Below are positions 45,464 through 55,824 of a stretch of DNA of 64,000 bases, piece by piece. Both the position numbers and the translations under genes were made by a program. The DNA lies in the NCBI RefSeq assembly GCF_007830495.1, contig NZ_VLKW01000011.1:1-64000 (forward strand), given 5' to 3'. Position 1 is the first letter of the stretch. Each line of letters opens with the position of its first letter. The notes under the pieces are model-generated. The model searched no databases. It had not been told where the DNA came from and saw nothing but the letters and a program-made list of their open reading frames with translations. This DNA is from Pseudoduganella flava. GTDB lineage: Bacteria > Pseudomonadota > Gammaproteobacteria > Burkholderiales > Burkholderiaceae_D.

Positions 45464-45480
45464 TGCACCGCCTTGGTGCG
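45464..45480 (+). promoter_or_regulatory. NtrC-type binding site upstream of the urease operon
   Basis: TGCACCGCCTTGGTGCG contains GCACC-N5-GGTGC, matching the NtrC consensus dyad. Its centre lies about 57 bp upstream of the -24 element and about 83 bp upstream of the predicted start, a normal distance for an enhancer. A weaker half-site TGGTGC follows at about 45494. Confidence 0.8.
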
Positions 45481-45528
45481 TCCGCGTTGCCATGGTGCGG
45501 CCAGGGTGCCCACCCGCCGGGATAACTC

Positions 45529-45544
45529 TGGCACGCTAATTGCA
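45529..45544 (+). promoter_or_regulatory. sigma-54 promoter of the urease operon
   Basis: TGGCACGCTAATTGCA matches the consensus TGGCACG-N4-TTGCW perfectly. Transcription would start near 45556, giving a leader of about 20 nt before ureD. With the NtrC site it predicts nitrogen-starvation induction. Confidence 0.92.
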
Positions 45545-45576
45545 AGGTGTAGAGGGTCTGCGTTTTCCGCCACCCC

Positions 45577-46431
45577 ATGCCCGACTGTCCCGAACGCCAG
45601 CCCGACCCTGCAATCCACGCGAGCGCCGCGTGGCAAGCCAGCCTTGCGCTCGGTTTCACCCGCGATGGTGCCGTCACCCGCCTGACGCGCCGCGAGCACG
45701 CAGGTCCCTTGCGCGTGCAAAAGCCCCTGTATCCGGAAGACCCCTCAGTCTGCCACGCGATCGTCGTGCATCCGCCCGGCGGCGTGGTCGGCGGCGACCA
45801 GCTGGCGATCGCCGCCCGGCTGGGCCCCGATGCGCACGCGCTTCTGACGACGCCCGGCGCGGCCAAGTGGTACCGCGCCAACGGGCGCGTGTCGCGCCAG
45901 CGCGTGCACCTGTCGGCGGAAAGCGGCGGCGCGCTCGAATGGCTGCCGCAGGAAACCATCTTCTACGACGACGCCCACGTCGATCTCGAACACCACGTCA
46001 CCCTGGCTCTTGACGCGGCCTATCTCGGCTGCGAAATCCTGTGCCTGGGCCGGCGCGCGTCCGGCGAAACGTTTGCGAGCGGGCGCGTGCGGCAAACGAC
46101 GTCCGTGCGCCGCGGCGGCCGGCTGCTGTGGTGGGAACAGGGCGCGCTGACGCCGGCCGTGCTGGCAAGTCCCTTGGGACTGGCGGGCCGCACCGTGTGC
46201 GCGTCCTTGCTGGCGGTCGGCACCGTGCTGCCGGCACCGGAGCTGGCCGCGCTGCGCGCGCTGGCCGACGATCCCTGTTACGGCGTGACGCAGATGAAGC
46301 ATGTGCTGTCGGTACGCTGGCTCGGCGACGACAGCGAAGCGGCCCGTGAACTGATGCTGGCGGCGTGGCGCATCGTCCGGCCGGCGCTGCTGGGGCGCGC
46401 CGCGTTCGATCCGCGCAGCTGGCGCACATAA
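45577..46431 (+). CDS. ureD: urease accessory protein UreD
   Basis: 284 residues. Family segments: LYPEDPSVCHAIVVHPPGGVVGGDQLAI, TPGAAKWYR, LEWLPQETIFYDDAHV and GVTQMKHVLSVRWLG. UreD binds apo-urease and, with UreF and UreG, guides nickel and CO2 to the active site. First gene of the operon. No clear Shine-Dalgarno at the ATG. Confidence 0.95.
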   Translation: MPDCPERQPDPAIHASAAWQASLALGFTRDGAVTRLTRREHAGPLRVQKPLYPEDPSVCHAIVVHPPGGVVGGDQLAIAARLGPDAHALLTTPGAAKWYRANGRVSRQRVHLSAESGGALEWLPQETIFYDDAHVDLEHHVTLALDAAYLGCEILCLGRRASGETFASGRVRQTTSVRRGGRLLWWEQGALTPAVLASPLGLAGRTVCASLLAVGTVLPAPELAALRALADDPCYGVTQMKHVLSVRWLGDDSEAARELMLAAWRIVRPALLGRAAFDPRSWRT

Positions 46432-46440
46432 GAGAACACC

Positions 46441-46743
46441 ATGGACCTGACACCTCGCGAAAAAGACAAGCTGTTGATCTTCACCGCGGCCCTCGTGGCC
46501 GAACGCCGCCTTGCGCGCGGCTTGAAACTGAACCATCCGGAAGCGGTGGCGCTGATCACGGCAGCCATCATGGAAGGCGCGCGCGACGGCAAAACCGTCG
46601 CGCAGCTGATGTCCGAAGGTACACAAATACTGACCCGCGACCAGGTGATGGAGGGCGTCCCCGAGATGATCTCCGATATCCAGGTCGAAGCGACTTTCCC
46701 GGACGGCAGCAAGCTCGTGACCGTCCACAACCCGATACCGTAA
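46441..46743 (+). CDS. ureA: urease gamma subunit
   Basis: 100 residues, the usual length. It starts MDLTPREKDKLLIFTAALVAE and contains LNHPEAVALITAAIMEGARDG and GTQILTRDQVMEGVPEM, as in all UreA. Structural subunit of the (UreABC)3 enzyme. Confidence 0.97.
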   Translation: MDLTPREKDKLLIFTAALVAERRLARGLKLNHPEAVALITAAIMEGARDGKTVAQLMSEGTQILTRDQVMEGVPEMISDIQVEATFPDGSKLVTVHNPIP

Positions 46744-46772
46744 TCCATGGGCGTGAACAGATGGGAGGAATC

Positions 46773-47090
46773 ATGATCCCCGGTGAATACCGATTGCAGG
46801 ACGGCGACGTGCCGATCAACGCAGGACGCGAGACGGTTACCGTCGTCGTGGCGAACCAGGGCGACCGCCCGATCCAGGTCGGCTCGCATTTCCACTTCTT
46901 CGAAGCGAACAACGCGCTGGTGTTCGAGCGCTGGAAGGCGTACGGCCGGCGGCTGAACATCGCGGCCGGCACCGCCGTGCGCTTCGAACCGGGCCAGCAA
47001 CGGACGGTCGAACTGGTGGCGCTGGAAGGCGACCGCGAGGTGTACGGCTTCGCCGGCCAGGTGATGGGCAAGCTGAAGGACCAACCCTGA
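46773..47090 (+). CDS. ureB: urease beta subunit
   Basis: 105 residues. GGGAGG upstream supports the ATG of MIPGEYRL; an in-frame ATG at 46761 overlaps that site. Family stretches VGSHFHFFEANNAL and TAVRFEPGQ are intact. Confidence 0.97.
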   Translation: MIPGEYRLQDGDVPINAGRETVTVVVANQGDRPIQVGSHFHFFEANNALVFERWKAYGRRLNIAAGTAVRFEPGQQRTVELVALEGDREVYGFAGQVMGKLKDQP

Positions 47091-47110
47091 ACAACGACAA
47101 GGGATAACAG

Positions 47111-48811
<1,701 letters not shown>

Positions 48812-48813
48812 CC

Positions 48814-49329
48814 ATGATGACTTTGCATACCAAACTAGCGCATGCGGAGCACGTTCACGCATCGCTGGTGCTGCCCTACGAACTGCGTGAAAAATGCCGG
48901 CTGCGCGCGACGCTCGACACCGGCGAGGAAGTCGCCATCTTCACCGTGCGCGGCACCGTGCTGCGCGACGGCGACCTGCTGACGGGCGAAGAGGGCCGCG
49001 TCGTCAAGGTGGTGGCGGCCAGCGAGGACACGTACCGCGTCACCGCGCCGGATGCGCAGGCGCTGCTGCGCTGCGCCTTCCACCTGGGGAACCGGCATAC
49101 GCAGGCCCAGGTGGAAGCTGGCTTCCTGCGCATCCGCGCCGATGCCGTGCTGCGCGAAATGCTGTATGGCCTGGGCGCCACCGTGATCGAGGAACGGGCG
49201 CCGTTCGAGCCGGAGTCCGGCGCGTATTCGGCCGGTGGGCACCATCACCACGACCATGGCCCGCTGGCGCCGATTCCCGTGCGCCAGCGCATCCACCGGC
49301 CCGGCGATCCGCGCGAGGGTGCGTCATGA
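48814..49329 (+). CDS. ureE: urease accessory nickel chaperone UreE
   Basis: 171 residues; ATG at 48814 or 48817. It has the UreE core (TGEEVAIFTVRGTVLRDGD, HLGNRHTQ with the conserved His) and a short C-terminal HHHHDHG nickel-binding stretch. It overlaps ureF by ATGA. Confidence 0.95.
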   Translation: MMTLHTKLAHAEHVHASLVLPYELREKCRLRATLDTGEEVAIFTVRGTVLRDGDLLTGEEGRVVKVVAASEDTYRVTAPDAQALLRCAFHLGNRHTQAQVEAGFLRIRADAVLREMLYGLGATVIEERAPFEPESGAYSAGGHHHHDHGPLAPIPVRQRIHRPGDPREGAS

Positions 49330-50018
49330 TCGCAGCGACGCAGTTACTGCACCTGCTGCAGTTCGCCAGCCCGCAACTGCCGATCGGCGCCTACAGCTAT
49401 TCGCAAGGGCTGGAAGCGGCGCTGCAGCAGGGGCTCGTGCACGACGCGCCCAGCGCCCACGCATGGATCGCGCGCCAGCTGCACGAAGTGGTCGCGCGCT
49501 GGGACGCGCCGCTGTGCTGGCGCCTGATGCAGGCCTACACGCAGCGCGACGCGCCCGCTGTGGCGGAGCTGTCCGAGCGCGCCATCGCGTCGCGCGACAC
49601 GGCCGAATTCCGTGCCGAGACGGTGCAGATGGGGTATTCGCTGGCGCGGCTGATCGAGGAGCTGGGCATCGCCGACGAAGGCGCGCTGGCGATGCTGCGC
49701 CAGGACGACACGGCTGGCGAGGTGCCGCTGGTGTCGGCCTACGCATGCGCCGTTGCCGCGCTGGGCATCCCGCACGAAGAGGCGCTGCTGGCGCTGCTGT
49801 TCGCGTGGGCCGAGAACCAGGTACTCGTGTGCGTCAAGTCGGTGCCGCTGGGGCAGGTGGCCGGGCAGAAGCTGCTGCTGGCGCTGCGGCCGGACATCGA
49901 GGCGGCCGCGCTGTGCGCGCAGTCGCTGGCCGAGCACGAGCTGTCGAACTGGACGCCGGGCCTGTCGCAACTGTCGATGCGCCACGAGGTGCAGTACAGC
50001 CGCGTCTATCGATCGTAA
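49326..50018 (+). CDS. ureF: urease accessory protein UreF
   Basis: 230 residues with QFASPQLPIGAYSYSQGLE near the start and a conserved C-terminal segment. UreF is the GTPase checkpoint partner of UreG in nickel insertion. Confidence 0.96.
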   Translation: MIAATQLLHLLQFASPQLPIGAYSYSQGLEAALQQGLVHDAPSAHAWIARQLHEVVARWDAPLCWRLMQAYTQRDAPAVAELSERAIASRDTAEFRAETVQMGYSLARLIEELGIADEGALAMLRQDDTAGEVPLVSAYACAVAALGIPHEEALLALLFAWAENQVLVCVKSVPLGQVAGQKLLLALRPDIEAAALCAQSLAEHELSNWTPGLSQLSMRHEVQYSRVYRS

Positions 50019-50041
50019 ATTCGGCTCATAGAAAGGACATC

Positions 50042-50683
50042 ATGCAAACCGTATCAAATCCGCTCCGGGTGGGCATCGGCGGGCCGGTCGGCTCGGGCAA
50101 GACGGCGTTGTGCGAGATGCTGTGCAAGGGCATGCGCGACACGACCGACATGGCCGTCATCACGAACGACATCTACACCCGCGAGGACATGGAAATCCTG
50201 CTGCGCGCCGAGGCCTTGCCGGCCGAGCGGCTGATGGGCGTGGAGACGGGCGGCTGCCCGCACACGGCGATCCGCGAGGATGCGTCGATCAACCTGGAGG
50301 CCATCGCCCGCATGCAGGCGGACTTCCCGCACCTGGAACTGATCCTCGTCGAATCGGGCGGCGACAACCTGGCCGCCACGTTCAGCCCTGAGTTGTCGGA
50401 CCTGACGATCTACGTGATCGACGTGGCGGGTGGCGAGAAGATCCCCCGCAAGGGCGGCCCAGGCATCACGCGCTCGGACCTCCTCATCATCAACAAGACG
50501 GATCTCGCGCCGCACGTGGGCGCGAACCTTGACGTGATGGCGGCGGACGCGCGGCGCATGCGCGGCGACCGTCCCTTCGTGTTCACGAACCTGCGCACCG
50601 GCGACGGCGTCGCCAAGGTGATCGATTTCATTCGCACGCAAGGCCTGCTGGGGCAGGTGCCACCTTCCACGGAGATCGCATGA
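50042..50683 (+). CDS. ureG: urease accessory GTPase UreG
   Basis: 213 residues. P-loop GGPVGSGKT at residues 14-22, the nickel-binding CPH motif in GVETGGCPHTAIREDAS and the base-recognition NKTDL. It powers nickel insertion. Its TGA overlaps the ATG of the ureJ/hupE gene. Confidence 0.97.
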   Translation: MQTVSNPLRVGIGGPVGSGKTALCEMLCKGMRDTTDMAVITNDIYTREDMEILLRAEALPAERLMGVETGGCPHTAIREDASINLEAIARMQADFPHLELILVESGGDNLAATFSPELSDLTIYVIDVAGGEKIPRKGGPGITRSDLLIINKTDLAPHVGANLDVMAADARRMRGDRPFVFTNLRTGDGVAKVIDFIRTQGLLGQVPPSTEIA

Positions 50684-51225
50684 AACAGCCATACCACATC
50701 CTGTTCCTCGCCGGCCTGCTGGCCGCCGGCTCCGCGCTGGCCCACCCGGGCCATCCTGGCCATCCCGAAGGCGGCATTGCCGCAGGCATGCTGCATCCGC
50801 TGACAGGCATCGACCACCTGCTGGCGCTGCTCGCCGCAGGCATCTGGAGCGCGCGCCAGCAGCAGGGCAGGGCACTCGCCGCCGTGTTCGTCGCGATGAT
50901 GGGCGTCGGTGCCGCGGCCGGCATGGCCGGCTGGCAGGTGCCTGGACTGGAAGGGGGCATCGCGCTGACGGTGCTGGTGACGGGCGTGCTGGTCGCGGCG
51001 GCCGTCACGCTGCCGGCGTGGGCCGGCGCGGCGCTGCTGGGCAGCTTCGCCATCCTGCACGGCAACGCCCACGGCATCGAGCTGCCGCATGCGGCCAGCG
51101 CCATCGGTTATCTCGCCACCAGTGCGCTGCTGCTGTTCGCAGGCCGCCTCCTGGGCCGCCTGCCGCTGGCCCGCTACGCCGGCGCACCGATCGCCATCGC
51201 GGGCCTGGGCTTGCTGGCCCTGTAG
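50680..51225 (+). CDS. ureJ: HupE/UreJ-family nickel permease
   Basis: 181 residues, about five membrane helices after a signal-like start. The HupE signature GMLHPLTGIDHLLALLAAGIW supplies metal-binding His/Asp residues. Translationally coupled to ureG, it presumably supplies nickel to the urease and completes the operon. No urea ABC transporter genes follow. Confidence 0.93.
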   Translation: MKQPYHILFLAGLLAAGSALAHPGHPGHPEGGIAAGMLHPLTGIDHLLALLAAGIWSARQQQGRALAAVFVAMMGVGAAAGMAGWQVPGLEGGIALTVLVTGVLVAAAVTLPAWAGAALLGSFAILHGNAHGIELPHAASAIGYLATSALLLFAGRLLGRLPLARYAGAPIAIAGLGLLAL

Positions 51226-51235
51226 CCACATCATG

Positions 51236-51274
51236 TTTCCTGAAAACCGGTGTCAGACACCCGTTTTCAGGAAA
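51236..51274. repeat. inverted repeat of the GGTGTCAGACACC family
   Basis: TTTCCTGAAAAC (51236-51247) pairs with GTTTTCAGGAAA (51263-51274) around GGTGTCAGACACC. It lies between convergent ureJ and the acyltransferase gene and could act as a shared 3' hairpin. Confidence 0.75.
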
Positions 51275-51319
51275 TCTTTCTCGGAAAAGGGGACAGGCCC
51301 TATTTTTGCCGCAACGTGT

Positions 51320-51940
51320 TCAATCGCGCGGCTGCTTGCGCCGCTCGCCCAGCACGATCGGCGCCGCGTCTTTGGGGTGGCGGCCCTGGTGGCCTTCGTA
51401 GACGGCGCGGATCGCGTCCATGTCGCGTTCCTGGTCGCCCGTCAGCCATAGCTGGTCCTGTACGCTCAGCACCTTGTTCGGGTAATCCATGTAGACGAGC
51501 ACGAGCGGAACCTTCGCTTCCAGCGCAAGGTGGTAGAAGCCGCTCTTCCAGTGCGGGCGGTAGCCGCGCGTGCCTTCCGGCGTGATCGCCAGCCAGTACC
51601 ACTCGGCCGCGTGCATGCGCTCGGCCTGGGCACGGATCATGCCTTGCGGCGCCGTGCGGTCCACGGGCTGGCCGTTGAGCCAGCGGAACCAGCGGCCCAG
51701 CACGGGAATGCGGAACAGCGAATCCTTCGCCAGCCAGCGGAACTGCAGATCCAGCGCCCACTTGCCGAACAGGCCGATCAGGAAATCCCAGTTCGACGTG
51801 TGCGGGTAGACGACGACGATGCCGCGCGGCCCCGGCAGCGGGCGATACATCATTTTCCAGCCAAACAGGTGGAGGACGCGCAAACAAAAGCGCTGTCGGA
51901 ACGTTGGCAGTTGGGTGGCCTCTAGCCTATATTGGTTCAT
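51320..51940 (-). CDS. PlsC-like glycerophosphate/lysophosphatidate acyltransferase
   Basis: 206 residues. Acyltransferase block I HTSNWD (HxxxxD) near residues 47-52 and block III ITPEGTRG near 119-126 are intact. It probably acylates a lysophospholipid or similar acceptor at the membrane. GGAGAGG precedes the start. It is divergent from the sigma-54 activator gene. Confidence 0.92.
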   Translation of the reverse strand: MNQYRLEATQLPTFRQRFCLRVLHLFGWKMMYRPLPGPRGIVVVYPHTSNWDFLIGLFGKWALDLQFRWLAKDSLFRIPVLGRWFRWLNGQPVDRTAPQGMIRAQAERMHAAEWYWLAITPEGTRGYRPHWKSGFYHLALEAKVPLVLVYMDYPNKVLSVQDQLWLTGDQERDMDAIRAVYEGHQGRHPKDAAPIVLGERRKQPRD

Positions 51941-52151
51941 ACCTCTCCCTGACGAATGGCGCGGCCGGCAGGTCAGTTTCGCACTGATTTGTCTTTGCTC
52001 TTTTCACTTTATGAAACCGCGGACGGCATTCTATCCGGGCTGATCCGGTGCGGCAAGCCGCGCCCAGCCATTGTTGCGGAACAACCCATACGCTCCAGAA
52101 TGGCGCCGTTACACGGTCCGGCGCTGTCATTGCGTAATTATCAATAAGAAA

Positions 52152-53501
52152 ATGACATCAAAACAACTGCTCTGCCTGACGATGGGAACGCTGGACGCCG
52201 GCGCGGCGCTCGGCGTGGCCGCCATCGATTTCATCGTCACCGCCGCGCACGATCCCGCCCACGCGCGCGCGTTGTTGCGCGAGCGGCCGATGCCGGTCGG
52301 CGCCATCGTTCTCGATCGCGCCGTGCCCGACGGCCGGCTCCGCGGCGACCTCGACGCATTCCTGCGCGAGCACTGGTGGATGCGCTGGGTCGCGCTGTGC
52401 CGGCCCGCCGCGTTGGAAGAGCCCGGCGTGCGGCGGCTGATCCACGACTACTGCATCGACTTCCACACGCTGCCGGCGGACCCCGTGCGACTGCGCTACA
52501 CGCTGGGCCATGCGCACGGCATCGCCGCACTGCACGACAGCGACCCCGGCGCCGGCCTGCACACGCTGCGGCTGACGGGCAACAGTGCGCCCATTGCGCG
52601 GTTGCGCCAGCAACTGCTGAAGGTGGCCGCCGCCGATGCCCCCGTGCTGATCTGGGGCGAGAGCGGCACCGGCAAGGAGCTCGCGGCGCGCGCCGTGCAC
52701 GAGAACTCGGCGCGCGCGGCAGGCCCGTTCGTGCCGATCAACTGCGGCGCGATCCCCGCCAGCCTCGTGCAGTCCGAGCTGTTCGGTCATGAACGGGGTG
52801 CGTTCACGGGCGCGGGCAAGGCGCGTCACGGCCTGATCGAATCGGCGGCCGACGGCTCCGTGTTCCTCGACGAGATCGGCGACCTGCCGCTGGAGATGCA
52901 GGCGAACCTGCTGCGCTTCCTGCAGGAGAAGACGATCCACCGGCTGGGCGGCACCCGGCCGTTGCCGGTCGACGTGCGCGTCATCGCCGCTTCGCACGTG
53001 CGGCTGCAGGATGCCGTCGCGCGTGGCGCGTTCCGCGAGGACCTGTATTACCGGTTGCACGTGTTGACCTTGGAAATGCCGGCGCTGCGCGAGCGCCGCG
53101 ACGACGTCGTCGCGCTGGCCGAGACGTTCTTCCGCGACCATGCGCGCGAACGCTCGGCGCACGTGAAGGGCTTTACCGGCGCGGCGCTGGAGGCGCTGCG
53201 CGCGCACCACTGGCCCGGCAACGTGCGCGAGCTGCACAACCGGGTGCGGCGCGCGGCCGTGATGGCGGAAGGGCGCCTCATCACGCCGCAGGACCTGGGC
53301 CTGTCCGAGGCCGACGCCGCGCCCGCCGCCGCGTTGCACGGCGCCCGCAAGGAAGCGGAACGGCAGGCCATCGAGGCGGGGCTCGGCGCCGGCAAGAGCA
53401 TCACGCACGTGGCGCGCGAGCTGGGCGTGTCGCGCATGACGTTGTACCGCCTTATCGCCAAGCACAGCATCGTGGTACCGGCCCGCAAGCGCACTTCCTG
53501 A
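52152..53501 (+). CDS. VpsR-like sigma-54-dependent transcriptional activator
   Basis: 449 residues from the Met of MTSKQLLC. Residues 1-130 form a receiver-like domain lacking a normal phosphoacceptor motif; IDFHTLPADPVRLRYTLGHAHG resembles the VpsR family. The AAA+ domain has Walker A GESGTGKE (169-176), the sigma-54 contact loop GAFTGA (216-221) and Walker B VFLDEIG (237-243). The Fis-type HTH is SITHVARELGVSRMTLYRL. In Vibrio, VpsR activates biofilm genes with cyclic di-GMP. It is placed directly upstream of a sigma-54 promoter and the exported-protein cluster, its probable target. Confidence 0.92.
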   Translation: MTSKQLLCLTMGTLDAGAALGVAAIDFIVTAAHDPAHARALLRERPMPVGAIVLDRAVPDGRLRGDLDAFLREHWWMRWVALCRPAALEEPGVRRLIHDYCIDFHTLPADPVRLRYTLGHAHGIAALHDSDPGAGLHTLRLTGNSAPIARLRQQLLKVAAADAPVLIWGESGTGKELAARAVHENSARAAGPFVPINCGAIPASLVQSELFGHERGAFTGAGKARHGLIESAADGSVFLDEIGDLPLEMQANLLRFLQEKTIHRLGGTRPLPVDVRVIAASHVRLQDAVARGAFREDLYYRLHVLTLEMPALRERRDDVVALAETFFRDHARERSAHVKGFTGAALEALRAHHWPGNVRELHNRVRRAAVMAEGRLITPQDLGLSEADAAPAAALHGARKEAERQAIEAGLGAGKSITHVARELGVSRMTLYRLIAKHSIVVPARKRTS

Positions 53502-53530
53502 AACGCGGCCGCGTTCGCCGCACGGTGTCA

Positions 53531-53550
53531 CTGTCACACCGCTGTGACAG
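53531..53550. promoter_or_regulatory. perfect dyad, candidate enhancer of the sigma-54 activator
   Basis: CTGTCACACCGCTGTGACAG has 8-bp perfect arms around CCGC. Its centre lies about 190 bp upstream of the -24 element at 53728, a typical enhancer distance. Extra TGTCA/TGACA half-sites follow at about 53587 and 53637. Confidence 0.65.
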
Positions 53551-53727
53551 CCGCTGCGACACCGGCTTCCCTCCCACTGTCGGGCTGACACGCGTGCGGC
53601 GCGCTCCGGAGCGCCGCGCCCGCCTGGCACACGCGCGTGACAGAGGCCGCTTCGATACCCCCATCCCATGCGCCGCCGCGGCCAGGAAGGCCAACGATTT
53701 CAACCATTTAGCGCGATCGCCAACTGA

Positions 53728-53743
53728 TGGCACCAAGCTTGCG
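53728..53743 (+). promoter_or_regulatory. sigma-54 promoter of the exported Gly-rich protein cluster
   Basis: TGGCACCAAGCTTGCG has TGGCAC-N5-TTGC, matching all the invariant positions. The predicted start near 53755 gives a leader of about 45 nt before the first gene. Confidence 0.88.
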
Positions 53744-53800
53744 ATAAGGAGCAGGCTGGATATCCAGCGAACATCGGCCAACTTTTAGCGAGGACATCAA

Positions 53801-55768
53801 ATGAAGAAAACGATGCTTGCCGCGGCAATCGCGCTTGCCTTCAGCGCTGCGGCGCATGCGCAGACCACCGAACCGACAACGGCGGTCTCGCAGAGCGGCG
53901 CAGGATCCCATGCCAACGACAACTCCCAGGTGAGGGTGGACAACAGCAGCAACCGCGACAACGACTCCAGCTCCAACCGTGACAACTACCAGGCCAACAA
54001 CAATAACAACAGCAGCGGTGCGGCCAGCGCGCTGGCGGCGGGTGCCGCAAGTGCGAACAATGGCGCGACCGCTACCTCCAACCTCGATAACGCATTCAAT
54101 ACGTCCACCGCCACGGCGGTCAGCACGTTGACGGGCACCGTCAGCGGCAACAACGTCCAGCACATCGGCAATATGGCGACGAACAACGGCAGCGCCAACG
54201 GCGGCAACGCCGCGGGTGGTGTCGGCGGCATGGCCACGGGCGGCAATGCGAACGCCACGGCCGGCGCGGGCGGTAACGCGGCCGGCGGCATGGGCGCGGC
54301 CGGTGGCATCGGCGGCGTCGCCACGAACGGCAGCGCGAACGGCGGTGCCGGCACGGGCGGCATGGCGACCGGCGGTGCCGCCACCACGGGCGGAGCCAAT
54401 GGCGGCGCGGGTGGCGCGGGCGGCCTGGCGCAAGGCGCGTACACGGGGGCTGGCGGTGCCGGCGGCATGGGCGGCCTGGGTGGCGCGGGCGGCAACAGCG
54501 CCGGCGGTAACGGCGGTGCCGGCGGCAGCGGCGCGGCCGGTGGCATGGGCATGGGCGGCGCGGGCGGCTATGCCGGTCCGGCCACGGGCGGCGCCGGTGG
54601 TGCCAGCGGTAACGCGATGGGCTCCAACGGCGGCAGCGGCGGCGCGACGGGCGCGGCTGTCGGCGGTGCGGGCGGCAGCGGCGGCTACGGCGGTGTCGGT
54701 GGTGCCGGCGGCATGGGCGGTTCGGGCGCGGCAGGTGGCTATGCATCGTCCGGCGGTGCTGGTGCCGGCAGCACGTCCACCGGCGGCAGCGGCATGGGCG
54801 CTACTGGCGCCGGCAGTGGCGGCGCGGGCGGCATGGGTGGCGGTGGCATGGCGACATCGGGTGGGGCGTCGGCCGGCAATACCAGCGGCATGCCGTCCGG
54901 CGAACCCCCGCCAAGCACGGGTAATCAGTCGGCCGCCGCCAGCTCCGGCGCAGCGACGGCCGGCGCGGCAGCTGGCGGTGCGGGCACCGGTGGCACCGGT
55001 ACCGGTGGCGCGGGCACGGGCGGCACGGCCACGACGGGCGCCACGACGGCCAACGCAGGTTCGACGACGGGCGGTGCCGGCGGCGCGGGCGCGGCCGGTG
55101 GTGCCGGGGCAGCCGGCGGCATGGGCGGTGCCGGCGGTTCCGGCGCTGCCGCGACCAATACCGCGGGCGCCGGTGCGGCGGGCGGCTCTAACACGTCCGG
55201 CGCGGGCGGTGCGGGGGCGATGGCCAGCGCCACCGGTGGCGCCGGTGCCGCGGGGACGGGCGGCGCCGGCGGTAACGGCGCGGCCGGCGGTAACGGCAGC
55301 AGCACGGCCGGCGCGGGTGCGGCAGGCGGTGCCGGCGGTGCGGGTGCGGCCAGCGGCAACGCCAGCAACACGGCGGGCAGTGGCGCGGCAGGCGGCGCAG
55401 CGACGGGTGGTACGGCCACGGCCGGCACGGCAAGCGGCGGTGCGGGCGTTGGCGGCGCGGCGACGAACGGCAGTGCCACGGCTGGCGACGGCGGCATGGG
55501 CGGCTCGGGAGGTGCGGCAACGGCCGGCGCGGGCGGTGCGACGAGCGCCACGACGGGCGGCAGCGCGGCCGGCGGCATGGGCGCGGGCGGCACCGGCGGG
55601 GCCGGCGGTTCGAACACCGTCAATGCCGGCACCTTCAACATGTCGAACACGATGAGCGGTGTCGCGCAATCGGCGGCCGGCGTCTCCGTGATCAGCCAGA
55701 ACAGCGGCATCAGCTCGCTGGTGCAGCAGAGCGTCAACGTCCAGGCCAACCTGGGCGTGGGCCGCTGA
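53801..55768 (+). CDS. large secreted Gly/Asn/Ala-rich repeat protein
   Basis: 655 residues with signal peptide MKKTMLAAAIALAFSAAAHA. Residues about 20-120 are Asn/Ser-rich and charged (QVRVDNSSNRDNDSSSNRDN). About 130-600 are Gly-Gly-x repeats such as GGAGGSGAAGGMGMGG, reminiscent of PGRS-like sequences. The C-terminus (about 600-655) returns to normal complexity and contains ISQNSGISSLVQQSVNVQAN. There is no Cys. I infer an extracellular fibre or matrix subunit, exported by the outer-membrane protein encoded downstream. GAGGACATCAA precedes the ATG. A strong hairpin follows the gene. Confidence 0.9.
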   Translation: MKKTMLAAAIALAFSAAAHAQTTEPTTAVSQSGAGSHANDNSQVRVDNSSNRDNDSSSNRDNYQANNNNNSSGAASALAAGAASANNGATATSNLDNAFNTSTATAVSTLTGTVSGNNVQHIGNMATNNGSANGGNAAGGVGGMATGGNANATAGAGGNAAGGMGAAGGIGGVATNGSANGGAGTGGMATGGAATTGGANGGAGGAGGLAQGAYTGAGGAGGMGGLGGAGGNSAGGNGGAGGSGAAGGMGMGGAGGYAGPATGGAGGASGNAMGSNGGSGGATGAAVGGAGGSGGYGGVGGAGGMGGSGAAGGYASSGGAGAGSTSTGGSGMGATGAGSGGAGGMGGGGMATSGGASAGNTSGMPSGEPPPSTGNQSAAASSGAATAGAAAGGAGTGGTGTGGAGTGGTATTGATTANAGSTTGGAGGAGAAGGAGAAGGMGGAGGSGAAATNTAGAGAAGGSNTSGAGGAGAMASATGGAGAAGTGGAGGNGAAGGNGSSTAGAGAAGGAGGAGAASGNASNTAGSGAAGGAATGGTATAGTASGGAGVGGAATNGSATAGDGGMGGSGGAATAGAGGATSATTGGSAAGGMGAGGTGGAGGSNTVNAGTFNMSNTMSGVAQSAAGVSVISQNSGISSLVQQSVNVQANLGVGR

Positions 55769-55774
55769 CGCGGT

Positions 55775-55799
55775 GGAGCGCCGGTCTGGCCGGCGCTCC
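55775..55799 (+). terminator. strong hairpin after the first gene of the cluster
   Basis: GGAGCGCCGG/CCGGCGCTCC, a perfect 10-bp stem with loop TCTGG, not followed by a T-run. It probably acts as a partial terminator or mRNA stabiliser, raising the amount of the first product relative to the downstream genes. Confidence 0.6.
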
Positions 55800-55824
55800 T
55801 GTTGATCATTCTGACGGAGGCGAC

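Noticed and set aside
54180..55620. Possible CRISPR or minisatellite array
   Set aside because: The periodicity is Gly-Gly-x codon repetition within one reading frame; no constant repeat/spacer structure.
53708..55669. 653-codon Ala/Arg/Thr-rich frame opposite the Gly-rich gene
   Set aside because: Shadow of the GGC/GCC-rich repeats; the plus-strand product has signal peptide, promoter and ribosome binding site.
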